Shown: positions 1-6,560 of the stretch, piece by piece
Numbering within the stretch: position 1 is the first letter of the stretch
Layout: every line of letters begins with the position of its first letter
Assembly (NCBI GenBank): GCA_016839385.1
Contig: JAEOUK010000465.1
Coordinates: 1-10,070 of the forward strand
DNA length: 10,070 bases
From: Promethearchaeota archaeon
Lineage (GTDB): Archaea > Asgardarchaeota > Lokiarchaeia > Sigynarchaeales > MK-D1
Reading direction: 5' to 3'
Translations under genes and position numbers: made by a program
Notes under the pieces: generated by a model
What the model was told of the DNA's origin: nothing
Databases searched by the model: none
The model's input: only the letters and a program-made list of their open reading frames with translations

Positions 1-776
1 ATCTTCCATATCTCTATGAATTATTGCCTGTTACTAGAAGAAATCTCATAGACATTGTTAAGAAACTCAAAAATGATGAAGTAATTGGATTTAATGTTAC
101 AATTCCTCATAAAAAATCAATAATTAACTATGTTGATGAAATTGAACCAATTGCTAAAAAAATTGGGGCAATTAATACTGTTAAAAATGAAAAAGGAAAA
201 TTAATTGGAACAAACACTGACATTGACGGAATCAGATATGCATTCTTGAATGCTGATTGTCCCATAAAAAAGAATGATGTTGCCATACTTATAGGAGCAG
301 GAGGGGCTGCTAGATCCATGGGATATTATCTTTCACAGTTCGAAATCGATTTAAAGATTCTGAATAGATCTCCAGACAATGCGAAACATCTGAGAAAGTA
401 TATTTTATCATTGCCAGAAAATAAGACAAGAATTCAAACCTTTACTCTATATGATCCTGAAGTAGCTGATCTTTTTAGTTCAGCAAATCTAATTATAAAT
501 GCGACACCTTTAGGTATGTGGCCTAAAATAAATGTAGATTTTTTAACTAGTCATATTCTTGAAGCATCTCAATGGATTTTTGATATGGTGTATAATCCAA
601 TTGAAACTCAATTTGTAAAGCATGCTAAACTTCATAATTGCCATATAATTAGTGGATTGGACATGCTCATTTATCAAGCTGCAAAAGCAAATATTTGGTG
701 GACTGGCAAAGAACCTGATATTGAATTCATGAAATCAATAGCAACGAAATATCTATCCTCTATTTTTTCAAAATAA
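1..776 (+). CDS. aroE: Shikimate dehydrogenase (5' truncated by window edge)
   Basis: NADP(H)-dependent shikimate dehydrogenase reduces 3-dehydroshikimate to shikimate in the cytoplasmic shikimate pathway. The reading frame is open from base 3, and residues before the TTG at 24 (LPYLYELLPVT) still look like family sequence, so that TTG is probably not the start and the true start lies left of the window. Counting from the TTG, GFNVTIPHK (22-30) carries the catalytic lysine (K30) and NTDIDG (64-69) the substrate-binding aspartate. GAGGAA (91-96) is the nucleotide-binding loop, NRS (114-116) follows the second Rossmann strand, and NATPLGM (159-165), FDMVYNP and GLDMLIYQAA complete the C-terminal signature. 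The C-terminus is intact. Its last 17 bp overlap the end of the convergent GTPase gene. The next-but-one gene, aroD, encodes the preceding pathway step on the other strand. Confidence 0.95.
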   Translation, partial: LPYLYELLPVTRRNLIDIVKKLKNDEVIGFNVTIPHKKSIINYVDEIEPIAKKIGAINTVKNEKGKLIGTNTDIDGIRYAFLNADCPIKKNDVAILIGAGGAARSMGYYLSQFEIDLKILNRSPDNAKHLRKYILSLPENKTRIQTFTLYDPEVADLFSSANLIINATPLGMWPKINVDFLTSHILEASQWIFDMVYNPIETQFVKHAKLHNCHIISGLDMLIYQAAKANIWWTGKEPDIEFMKSIATKYLSSIFSK

Positions 777-1890
777 TTGTGATTTCGTCCCCATCCAACA
801 TCTCATGGTCCATTCGCATGAATCTCTGACCCGCATGTTTTGCACTTGGACCCCATCTTAATGCATATTTATACAATCGAACAAAATCTTTATGGATCTT
901 CCTACATACATCCTCGATTGTACTATGGCGTTTTAAAATCATTGGATCATCATAATCTGCTTCTTTATTGGGTGGTTTGTTATAAACGCGAATTAGATCT
1001 AATTTTTCAAATATTTTTGCACGTAAAGCATCAATATTACGTTTTTCAAGGGCAGAAACAGTTACGTAGTCTGTATTAGGTAACAATTTTGGCAAATTTT
1101 TCAATTCTGCTTTACTTGCAAGGTCCACTTTATTTATGATGACGAGTTCACGAATATAATTTCGATTCCCTTGGATTCCATCAATAAATTCGTCCGGAGT
1201 CAGGTCTTCATATAGAAATACACCTGCGTTTCGTTTTTTATATTCGTACATAATGGTTTTTATTAAATCCTCATTTAATACACTCTGTTTTACTTGAGAA
1301 GTAATCCCGATTCCTCCTTTCTCTCTAGGACGTATTTCCATTCGAGGTGGTTTTGCATTTAATCGGATTCCCACATTATACAATTCTTCACGTATTACAT
1401 TAAGATCTTTAGTATTTAGCTTCCCAGTATCTTGAAAATTTATTATAATTAAAATCAGGTCTGCTGTTCTAACTGCACCAAGAATTTCTTTACCTCGACC
1501 TTTTCCTTGTGCTGCACCTAAAATAATCCCGGGCAAATCTATTAATTGAATACTTGCTCCGTTAATTTCCATCATTCCGGGAATTGCTGTAAGGGTAGTA
1601 AAATCATATGAGGCAACTTTAGAATCTGTACGTCCCTCAGTTAATTCGTTTAGAAGAGAGGACTTCCCAACTGATGGAAAACCTATAAATGCAACTTGAG
1701 AGTCACCAGCTTTTTTGATTCCAAATCCTGAACCTCCCCCCTTCTTGGAGCTGGTGATTTCAACCAACTGAGTACGAAGCTTTGATAATTGCGATTTTAT
1801 TTCACATATCGATCTCATCGTATGCTTATTAGGTATGGTTTTTGCCAGACGTTCTTCAAGTTCCGCGATTTTCTCTTCTACTTTGGACAT
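760..1890 (-). CDS. drg: DRG-family (Obg-superfamily) GTP-binding protein with TGS domain
   Basis: This is a cytoplasmic GTPase of the developmentally regulated GTP-binding (DRG) family shared by archaea and eukaryotes, a translation-associated factor in characterised members. The order is a charged helical N-terminus (1-45), a Gly-rich linker GGGSGFG (51-57), then the G domain: G1 GFPSVGKS (70-77), the switch I TTLT (98-101), G3 DLPG (118-121), the AAQGKGRG stretch (126-133), G4 NKVD (253-256) and G5 SAL (279-281). An inserted helical segment typical of DRG (about 170-245, including GIRLN and NAGVFLYEDLT) splits the G domain. The TGS domain occupies about 299-376 (RVYNKPP, RWGPSAKHAGQR). The 376-residue length is normal for DRG. 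Leu124 follows DLPGII where Glu is usual in the DRG family. No good Shine-Dalgarno lies before the ATG at 1890; an AT-rich ATTAATTT sits about 25 bp upstream. The gene appears to be transcribed separately from aroD, which ends in a T-tract 5' to it. Confidence 0.96.
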   Translation of the reverse strand: MSKVEEKIAELEERLAKTIPNKHTMRSICEIKSQLSKLRTQLVEITSSKKGGGSGFGIKKAGDSQVAFIGFPSVGKSSLLNELTEGRTDSKVASYDFTTLTAIPGMMEINGASIQLIDLPGIILGAAQGKGRGKEILGAVRTADLILIIINFQDTGKLNTKDLNVIREELYNVGIRLNAKPPRMEIRPREKGGIGITSQVKQSVLNEDLIKTIMYEYKKRNAGVFLYEDLTPDEFIDGIQGNRNYIRELVIINKVDLASKAELKNLPKLLPNTDYVTVSALEKRNIDALRAKIFEKLDLIRVYNKPPNKEADYDDPMILKRHSTIEDVCRKIHKDFVRLYKYALRWGPSAKHAGQRFMRMDHEMLDGDEITIILKK

Positions 1891-1920
1891 ATAAAAAATC
1901 TCTAAGCTGTCAAATTAATC

Positions 1921-1948
1921 GAAAAAAATAATCTTTTCGTAAGAAAAG
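1921..1948 (-). terminator. Hairpin plus T-tract after aroD
   Basis: A perfect 6-bp stem with a 4-nt loop (CTTTTC-GTAA-GAAAAG on the plus strand, 1933-1948) begins 8 bp after the aroD stop. On the minus strand it is followed by ATTATTTTTTTC. This is the right place and orientation for a terminator separating aroD from the GTPase gene; archaeal termination depends mainly on the T-tract. Confidence 0.5.
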
Positions 1949-1955
1949 CATAATA

Positions 1956-2645
1956 TTATAATATATCACTGAAATGAATTTGTCCAGCTGCAGTTGGTTC
2001 TCTTATATATGCATATGTATACACTGCCCCATGCTGTATGGACTTAATCCTTGTGGATTTTCCCATCTCTCCCATACAAAATGAGATAAGATCTATACCT
2101 AAATTACTAAACTGATCACAAAATTGAATGATTGTTTCATTATCTTCTGTATTTTTTGCAGTGCAAACCATTTTAAGAATGTTACCTTCGCGAGAAGTTA
2201 ACCCCGGTAGCATTTGGATAAAAAATTCAAACATATCAGATAAAATTGGTAGCGGGGGAGTTTCATTATCGTTATGATAGGAATACACAATCATAACATC
2301 ATTTTTAATAGAAAAATCGACTAATTCGGTTAATTGGGATGCAATGATGTCTACATCAAGATCAATATAATCGGGCTTAAACGAAATCAACTCATTTAAT
2401 AATAAATGATGTTCATTAAAATTGGTATTACTACCTCTATAGGTAAAAATTGCTTTCATATTAAATGAATGTACATATTTTATAACCCATTTCGCCAGAT
2501 CTCCACTTATTTTTGAATGAAAATAATCCCAACGGATTTCTATGAGTTTAAACGGGAAGTTAAGATCAATTTCTTGAAAATCTGTTTGGAATTGGCTTTT
2601 AGAGTAAAAGGGAATAGATAATATGATCTTATTTACTAGTTCCAT
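1956..2645 (-). CDS. aroD: Type I 3-dehydroquinate dehydratase
   Basis: The enzyme dehydrates 3-dehydroquinate to 3-dehydroshikimate through a Schiff base with an active-site lysine; it is the step before AroE. In the 229-residue product EIRWD (36-40) supplies the substrate-binding Glu/Arg, TYR (68-70) another Arg, YSYHN the catalytic His124, ILKMVCTA the Schiff-base Lys158, and FCMGEMGKSTRI and TAAGQ (218-222) close the barrel. The length fits archaeal type I enzymes. The frame is open further upstream to an ATG at 2699, but that would overlap the preceding aminotransferase gene by 32 bp and add an 18-residue tail. I prefer the ATG at 2645 because GAGGAG sits 4 nt before it and the protein then starts MELVNKIILSIPF, as family members do. 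The gap to the upstream aminotransferase is then 22 bp, suggesting one transcript. Confidence 0.93.
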   Translation of the reverse strand: MELVNKIILSIPFYSKSQFQTDFQEIDLNFPFKLIEIRWDYFHSKISGDLAKWVIKYVHSFNMKAIFTYRGSNTNFNEHHLLLNELISFKPDYIDLDVDIIASQLTELVDFSIKNDVMIVYSYHNDNETPPLPILSDMFEFFIQMLPGLTSREGNILKMVCTAKNTEDNETIIQFCDQFSNLGIDLISFCMGEMGKSTRIKSIQHGAVYTYAYIREPTAAGQIHFSDIL

Positions 2646-2657
2646 ATTACTCCTCAA
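2646..2657 (-). promoter_or_regulatory. Shine-Dalgarno that decides the aroD start
   Basis: Read on the minus strand the sequence is TTGAGGAGTAAT directly before the ATG at 2645. GAGGAG at 4 nt spacing is the best ribosome binding site near this gene, and it lies downstream of the alternative ATG at 2699, which has none comparable. Confidence 0.75.
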
Positions 2658-2667
2658 CACAAGAAAT

Positions 2668-3990
2668 TTATAATTGTTTGTTTCCGCGCTTTTGCTCATA
2701 TTCTAAGAACAACTGCGCGAATAGTTCTGGTACGATTTTCATTCTATCAGGACTTTCAACGTAAGCTATGCGCATTTGAGTCAATCCGGGATTTACTTTT
2801 CCTTCTCCAGCTTTATAAAATCCTTGCATTGGTGCAACTAATAATGTATATTCTTTTCCATCCAAAGAAATTTTGCCAAATTTCGTGCAATACATCACAA
2901 AATCCGTAGCATTAAAACCTGGCTTTGCTATTTTTCTCACATCGACTACGGAATAGATTGAGGCATCTGGACTTGATATTATGACTCCGGGAAGCATTTC
3001 ATGGAATCCCATATATAGGTTTTTTCCTATCTCCTTGTAATAATTCCTTTGTCGGGAAAACCATTTCTGTAAATTTTCATGAGATTCATGTGCTAATCCG
3101 CCAAATATATATTGTGCAATTGCTGGGGGACACAAATTTGCCGTTGCTTCGAATACCGCTTTTTCATGGAAATTATAGTTGTCCGTTACTAATGCGCCAA
3201 TACGAAGTCCACACGCATTCCAAACTTTGGATGTTGTTTCGATACTGATTCTTCTTCCCTCGATTCCTGGTACTTCCTCATTGGTAATTCCCCAGATACT
3301 AGATACTTTTTCATCTGTATAATATAGTTCACGATAGGCTTCATCTGAAACCATCCATAAATTATATTTTACACATAATTTTGCAAGTTTTTTCATTGTC
3401 TCTGGATCGTAGAATTGTCCCGCGGGATTATCATAAGGAATAACAATTAATGCGCCGGGTCTATGAGTTTTCATCATATCTTCGATAGAATCGAAATTTG
3501 GAAGTGAAAATTTTCCATTTTCTTGAAGTGAACGAGTAATTTTTATTGTATGTCTTCCCGTTCTTTTTACCATGGAAATATAATTCGTATATACAGGTTC
3601 TATAACCATTAATGGTTTTTCAGTAGAACCTGCAGGTCCACAACAACCAAGTACAACCAGTTCCATTGCTGCGCTTCCTCCATCAGTTACCATGGAATAG
3701 AGTTTATCAACTTCAAATCCAGAGGCAGCGATGACGTTTAAAAATGCTTTATTGGTTTCTTCTAAACCTGCAGTAGGAGTATAACGAACTACACCATTTT
3801 GAAAGGGACTTGATGAATCAGTTAGATTCTTTGCACGTATCTGCATAATAGGATGCATAGGGAGGCTTACATTCCCGATAGCCACATTTACAGCATCTAT
3901 TTTATCTTTACGTTTCTGGAATTCTATTTGAGCACATCGTATATCTGAGGGTAAACGATTTTGAAAATGTTCCGAAAGAATTGGATCCAT
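2668..3990 (-). CDS. PLP-dependent class I/II aminotransferase
   Basis: This is a fold-type I pyridoxal-phosphate aminotransferase transferring amino groups between amino acids and 2-oxoacids. Numbered from the ATG at 3990 (440 aa), it shows YTPTAG near 70 in the N-terminal half, EPVYTNY about 131-137 over the cofactor ring, the Asn of DNPAG (N188), SDEAY (Asp216 binds the pyridine nitrogen, Tyr219), the Schiff-base lysine in ETTSK (K255) followed by LRIG (R263), and the carboxylate-binding Arg in MRIAY (R407). It is about 40 residues longer than typical aspartate aminotransferases. An in-frame TTG lies two codons upstream at 3996; the ATG is preferred and neither has a Shine-Dalgarno. It lies 22 bp before aroD, so an aromatic, prephenate or aspartate aminotransferase role linked to the shikimate pathway is reasonable, but the substrate cannot be read from the sequence. 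Confidence 0.92.
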   Translation of the reverse strand: MDPILSEHFQNRLPSDIRCAQIEFQKRKDKIDAVNVAIGNVSLPMHPIMQIRAKNLTDSSSPFQNGVVRYTPTAGLEETNKAFLNVIAASGFEVDKLYSMVTDGGSAAMELVVLGCCGPAGSTEKPLMVIEPVYTNYISMVKRTGRHTIKITRSLQENGKFSLPNFDSIEDMMKTHRPGALIVIPYDNPAGQFYDPETMKKLAKLCVKYNLWMVSDEAYRELYYTDEKVSSIWGITNEEVPGIEGRRISIETTSKVWNACGLRIGALVTDNYNFHEKAVFEATANLCPPAIAQYIFGGLAHESHENLQKWFSRQRNYYKEIGKNLYMGFHEMLPGVIISSPDASIYSVVDVRKIAKPGFNATDFVMYCTKFGKISLDGKEYTLLVAPMQGFYKAGEGKVNPGLTQMRIAYVESPDRMKIVPELFAQLFLEYEQKRGNKQL

Positions 3991-4015
3991 GTTCAACTAT
4001 AATATGTTTAACATT

Positions 4016-4098
4016 AAAAAAATAATGAGTTAAAAAAATGAAAAATATGGAATTGGTTTCTATGTAATGCAAATAGTTTGCAACCACTTTCAAAAAAA
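4016..4098 (-). terminator. Oligo-T tracts after adk
   Basis: On the minus strand T7 runs occur at 4098-4092, 4038-4032 and 4022-4016, all between the adk stop and the aminotransferase start. Runs of five or more T are the usual archaeal termination signal, so adk probably ends here. The last run may equally be part of the AT-rich promoter of the aminotransferase. Confidence 0.4.
4068..4082. repeat. Perfect inverted repeat TGCAAA-TAG-TTTGCA
   Basis: A 6-bp perfect inverted repeat with a 3-bp centre lies in the 121-bp gap between adk and the aminotransferase, 78-92 bp upstream of the aminotransferase ATG. It is not followed by a T-tract on either strand, so it looks more like a possible protein-binding site than a terminator. 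Confidence 0.35.
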
Positions 4099-4111
4099 TT
4101 AAGTATAGATA

Positions 4112-4768
4112 TTACATATCTAAAATGAATTTGATGTCCTCAGGTGTTGCAGATAGTGTGTTCCAAGGATCACCAGTTTTCATGGTCAATTTATCGTTAA
4201 CCTTTATACCTTTTTCTTTGTAAAAATCGATTACAGGAAACGATTGTTTCTCATATGTGTCGATTCGACTATTCATAACCTCTTCTGAATCATCACTTCG
4301 GTGGACTAGAACGCCTCCACAATCATCACATTTACCCTCTAATTTGGGTTTCAATTCTGGGTTAAATATATTATATATTCTTCCGCAATCTTGACATGAC
4401 CATCTTCCAACAACACGATTGATTAATTCTTGTCGTGGAATATCTAAAACTACTACCAAATCTGGGGGAGAAAATTCTAATAATCGTTCTGCTTGATGTA
4501 AAGTTCGTGGAAACCCGTCTAATAGATATCCATTTTTTTCTCTTATTAATCGATCTTCAACCATGTCTATAACAAGTTTATCAGGGACCAATTGTCCTGC
4601 ATCCATGTATTTTTTTGCTTCAAGACCCAATGGGGTTTCTCGTTTCTTGTTATCTCGTAATATATCTCCGGTGGAGATATGAGGTATATCTGGTAATATT
4701 TCTCTAATTCTCTTTGCTAATGTACCTTTTCCAGAGGCTGGAGCACCAAAAAGTATGATTTTTTTCAT
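4112..4768 (-). CDS. adk: Adenylate kinase, long form with zinc-binding LID
   Basis: Adenylate kinase interconverts ATP + AMP and 2 ADP in the cytoplasm. The 218-residue protein has the P-loop GAPASGKGT (8-16), the AMP-site STGD (32-35), DGFPRT (84-89), the VVGRWSC entry to the LID (R122) and the C-terminal arginines R157 and R168 of HRSDDSEEV and SRIDTYEK. The LID carries a four-cysteine knuckle, C125-x2-C128 and C147-x2-C150, which should bind zinc structurally. Ala replaces the second Gly of the common bacterial GAPGxGKGT. This is the long bacterial/eukaryotic-style Adk rather than the distinct AdkA type of methanogens and Sulfolobus. Before the ATG, AGAGAG offers a weak ribosome binding site and ATTATTAAATATA lies 13-26 bp upstream. 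It is divergent from the beta-helix gene at 4885. Confidence 0.97.
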   Translation of the reverse strand: MKKIILFGAPASGKGTLAKRIREILPDIPHISTGDILRDNKKRETPLGLEAKKYMDAGQLVPDKLVIDMVEDRLIREKNGYLLDGFPRTLHQAERLLEFSPPDLVVVLDIPRQELINRVVGRWSCQDCGRIYNIFNPELKPKLEGKCDDCGGVLVHRSDDSEEVMNSRIDTYEKQSFPVIDFYKEKGIKVNDKLTMKTGDPWNTLSATPEDIKFILDM

Positions 4769-4832
4769 TATAACATCTCTCTATATTTAATAATCAGAAA
4801 TTGAGAAGAAACACGTATCATTTTATTTAGAA

Positions 4833-4848
4833 TTTACTTTGAAGTAAA
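4833..4848. promoter_or_regulatory. 16-bp palindrome, candidate operator in divergent promoter region
   Basis: TTTACTT-TG-AAGTAAA is a perfect 7-bp inverted repeat with a 2-bp centre, seven bp upstream of the TATA-like box of the beta-helix gene pair and 64 bp upstream of the adk start. The position, just upstream of BRE/TATA, is where archaeal regulators commonly bind. Confidence 0.45.
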
Positions 4849-4854
4849 ACAAGC

Positions 4855-4862
4855 TTTTAATA
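4855..4862 (+). promoter_or_regulatory. TATA-like box for the beta-helix gene pair
   Basis: TTTTAATA is centred about 26 bp before the ATG at 4885, and that ATG has no Shine-Dalgarno. The spacing matches an archaeal TATA box driving a leaderless transcript. Confidence 0.45.
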
Positions 4863-4884
4863 GTCAAAGACTAGTTTTTCCATT

Positions 4885-5712
4885 ATGGCTGAGAATAAAC
4901 AAAAAACTAATGCAAAATTGCAGTTTCCTATTTACATCAGTTTATGGATTCCTTATTATCTGTTAAGTATTACACCATTCATCATTCTTACAGCTTTATA
5001 CTGTTTTCATATCTTGTTTCCACTTTTCAGAGAACAACTAACTTTTACAAGTTACAATCTAATAATCTTTCTTACTTGTCCCCTTGTTTTAATTACTTTA
5101 TACCTATTCAAGTTATTTTGTTCAGCAACCACGGCTAAACTCTATTATTGGATTTTTAATAAAATTCGACCCAGAAAAGAAATGATTAATGCCCTTCCTC
5201 GGGGAGATACAGCTAAAGATGTCGAAATTTATTGGACACGTAATTTTTTCTTGCGACTTATTAAATGGGAATTCACAAAATGCCCTTTTCCATGGTTAGT
5301 AAATTGGATGTTTAATTATGTTGGTTCTACAAAAATTGGAAAAGGAACGGTCATAGATAAACCAGGATATATATGTCAAGAATTTTTAGAATTAGGGGAA
5401 AATTGTTATACTGGACCGATGAGTGGTCAGAGTTCTCATGTAAATGAGGGGATCTTTGGCGGATTCACTTTGAAAAAAATCAAATTGGGGAATAATTCGG
5501 TATTATGCACACGATGCATGTTAGCTCCCGGTGTCGAGATTGGAGAGAACACACAAATTCTTACAATGAGTGGGGTAACAAAATTTACTAAACTTAAATC
5601 TAACTCGTCTTATTTAGGTTTACCTGTAGGTCGAATTTCTGAGAAAAGGTTTCAAAAATATATAAAATTACCCGATGGTTTGAAAAATAAGAAAAAGGAG
5701 GGAATGAAATGA
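4885..5712 (+). CDS. Membrane-anchored left-handed beta-helix (hexapeptide acyltransferase-like) protein, paralog 1
   Basis: I do not recognise a specific function. The 275-residue protein has two long hydrophobic segments (about 16-45 and 57-78), then a basic region with PRGD (105-108), then a C-terminal hexapeptide-repeat domain (about 148-250). Isoleucine/valine/leucine-centred turns such as KIGKGTVI, FLELGENCYTG, KIKLGNNSVLCTRCMLAPGVEIGENTQIL and YLGLPVGR are typical of the left-handed beta-helix of acyl/acetyltransferases. The membrane-plus-helix layout and the PRG...W.RNFFLR stretch resemble the C-terminal region of some peptide-synthetase-like (Pls-type) proteins; this is from memory. 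His185 in a loop between coils is a candidate catalytic base. The gene begins at an ATG without Shine-Dalgarno, with a TATA-like box about 26 bp upstream, so leaderless initiation is likely. Its stop overlaps the start of paralog 2 (ATGA). A role in modifying lipid or surface molecules at the membrane is only a guess. Confidence 0.82.
   Translation: MAENKQKTNAKLQFPIYISLWIPYYLLSITPFIILTALYCFHILFPLFREQLTFTSYNLIIFLTCPLVLITLYLFKLFCSATTAKLYYWIFNKIRPRKEMINALPRGDTAKDVEIYWTRNFFLRLIKWEFTKCPFPWLVNWMFNYVGSTKIGKGTVIDKPGYICQEFLELGENCYTGPMSGQSSHVNEGIFGGFTLKKIKLGNNSVLCTRCMLAPGVEIGENTQILTMSGVTKFTKLKSNSSYLGLPVGRISEKRFQKYIKLPDGLKNKKKEGMK
5698..5702 (+). promoter_or_regulatory. Shine-Dalgarno of beta-helix paralog 2
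   Basis: GGAGG inside the end of paralog 1, six nt before the ATG of the ATGA overlap. It decides this start over the in-frame ATG three codons further on and supports coupled translation. Confidence 0.75.
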
Positions 5713-6515
5713 GTTCAATGCCTTCAACTTTACAAGGGGGACCTGTTACAACTAATTCCTTAGCAAGAGGATGGTATGTCTTTATACATATATTGTTAAT
5801 TTGGCTATCTGCCATTCCTCCACTATTTTTAATATGGGTGCGAATTACTTATGCATATTCTTTTGGATTGGTATTTTTTGTCACTTTACCGATCTTTGTA
5901 GCCGCATGGTATTTTGTTTGGTTATTTAGTGCAATATTTTTCAGTAAGATTTTCCTATTAATCGTAAATCTTATACATAAACCCAGAGAGGGTTATTTTC
6001 CAAGAGATCGAAAAAATATTGATTTTAAATTTTGGTCATTGCGTGCTACCATCAAAAAATTTGCTTTTTTCATTTGTCATAATTTTCCTCTTCCATGGTT
6101 GGATATTATTGCGTTCAAATGGTTTGGTGTAAAAGTTTCTCTTAGTACTTCACTATTTGATGCTTGGGTTGACTCGGAATTTGTAGAGATAGGAAAAAAC
6201 ACCATGATAGGTCAAGGAAGCGTGATTATGAGTTCAATGATCACACGTGATTGGTTAATATTGCGAAAAGTCACAATTGGAGATCATTGTGTGATTGGAG
6301 GCTATTCCGTTGTCGCACCTGGAACCACTATTAAACAAAATGTTGTTCTAGCTGTTCATAGCTCAACTGCCATAGGTCAAACATTGGACTCTGACTGGGT
6401 ATATATCGGACAACCAGCAAAGAAATATAAGAAAAACGAATTCTTGTCTGAGGAGGAAAGTGATGATTGGTTGTGTAAGAAGAAAATGAAATATGAAGAG
6501 TTACACGAAGAATAA
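5709..6515 (+). CDS. Membrane-anchored left-handed beta-helix (hexapeptide acyltransferase-like) protein, paralog 2
   Basis: This 268-residue protein has the same architecture as the gene before it: hydrophobic segments at about 22-45 and 51-73 with a further apolar stretch to 90, a basic PRD motif (98-100), and a hexapeptide-repeat domain at about 139-240 (FVEIGKNTMIGQGSVI, KVTIGDHCVIGGYSVVAPGTTI, WVYIGQPAKKY). Its last coils end in the IGxPA turn usual for sugar/serine acetyltransferase-like proteins. The tail (244-268) is highly charged. The interval corresponding to the His185 loop of paralog 1 has no histidine here; other histidines (193, 217) lie in later coils. The start ATG overlaps the previous stop in an ATGA junction with GGAGG six nt upstream, so the two proteins are probably made in a coupled way and may form a mixed complex. 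Substrate and function are unknown. Confidence 0.82.
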   Translation: MSSMPSTLQGGPVTTNSLARGWYVFIHILLIWLSAIPPLFLIWVRITYAYSFGLVFFVTLPIFVAAWYFVWLFSAIFFSKIFLLIVNLIHKPREGYFPRDRKNIDFKFWSLRATIKKFAFFICHNFPLPWLDIIAFKWFGVKVSLSTSLFDAWVDSEFVEIGKNTMIGQGSVIMSSMITRDWLILRKVTIGDHCVIGGYSVVAPGTTIKQNVVLAVHSSTAIGQTLDSDWVYIGQPAKKYKKNEFLSEEESDDWLCKKKMKYEELHEE

Positions 6516-6532
6516 AGATATGAACGAAGCTC

Positions 6533-6538
6533 TATTTA
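6533..6538 (+). promoter_or_regulatory. TATA-like box for the dehydratase genes
   Basis: TATTTA is centred about 26 bp before the ATG at 6561 in the 45-bp gap after beta-helix paralog 2. No Shine-Dalgarno precedes the ATG, consistent with a separate leaderless transcript for the two dehydratase subunits. Confidence 0.35.
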
Positions 6539-6560
6539 CCATAGTTAGAAGACGATCACC

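Noticed and set aside
840..1079. Open frame of 79 codons on the plus strand
   Set aside because: It lies wholly inside the well-supported GTPase gene on the other strand and has no recognisable domain.
3994..3996. TTG as the aminotransferase start
   Set aside because: An ATG follows two codons later with no difference in family coverage and the TTG has no ribosome binding site; kept only as an alternative.
3908..4093. Open frame of 61 codons on the minus strand crossing the aminotransferase start
   Set aside because: It overlaps the aminotransferase N-terminus in another frame and its product is low-complexity AT-driven sequence with no ribosome binding site.
4769..6560. Mobile element or CRISPR-like origin for the beta-helix gene pair
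   Set aside because: No transposase, terminal repeats, target duplication or repeat-spacer pattern was found, and the base composition resembles the neighbours.
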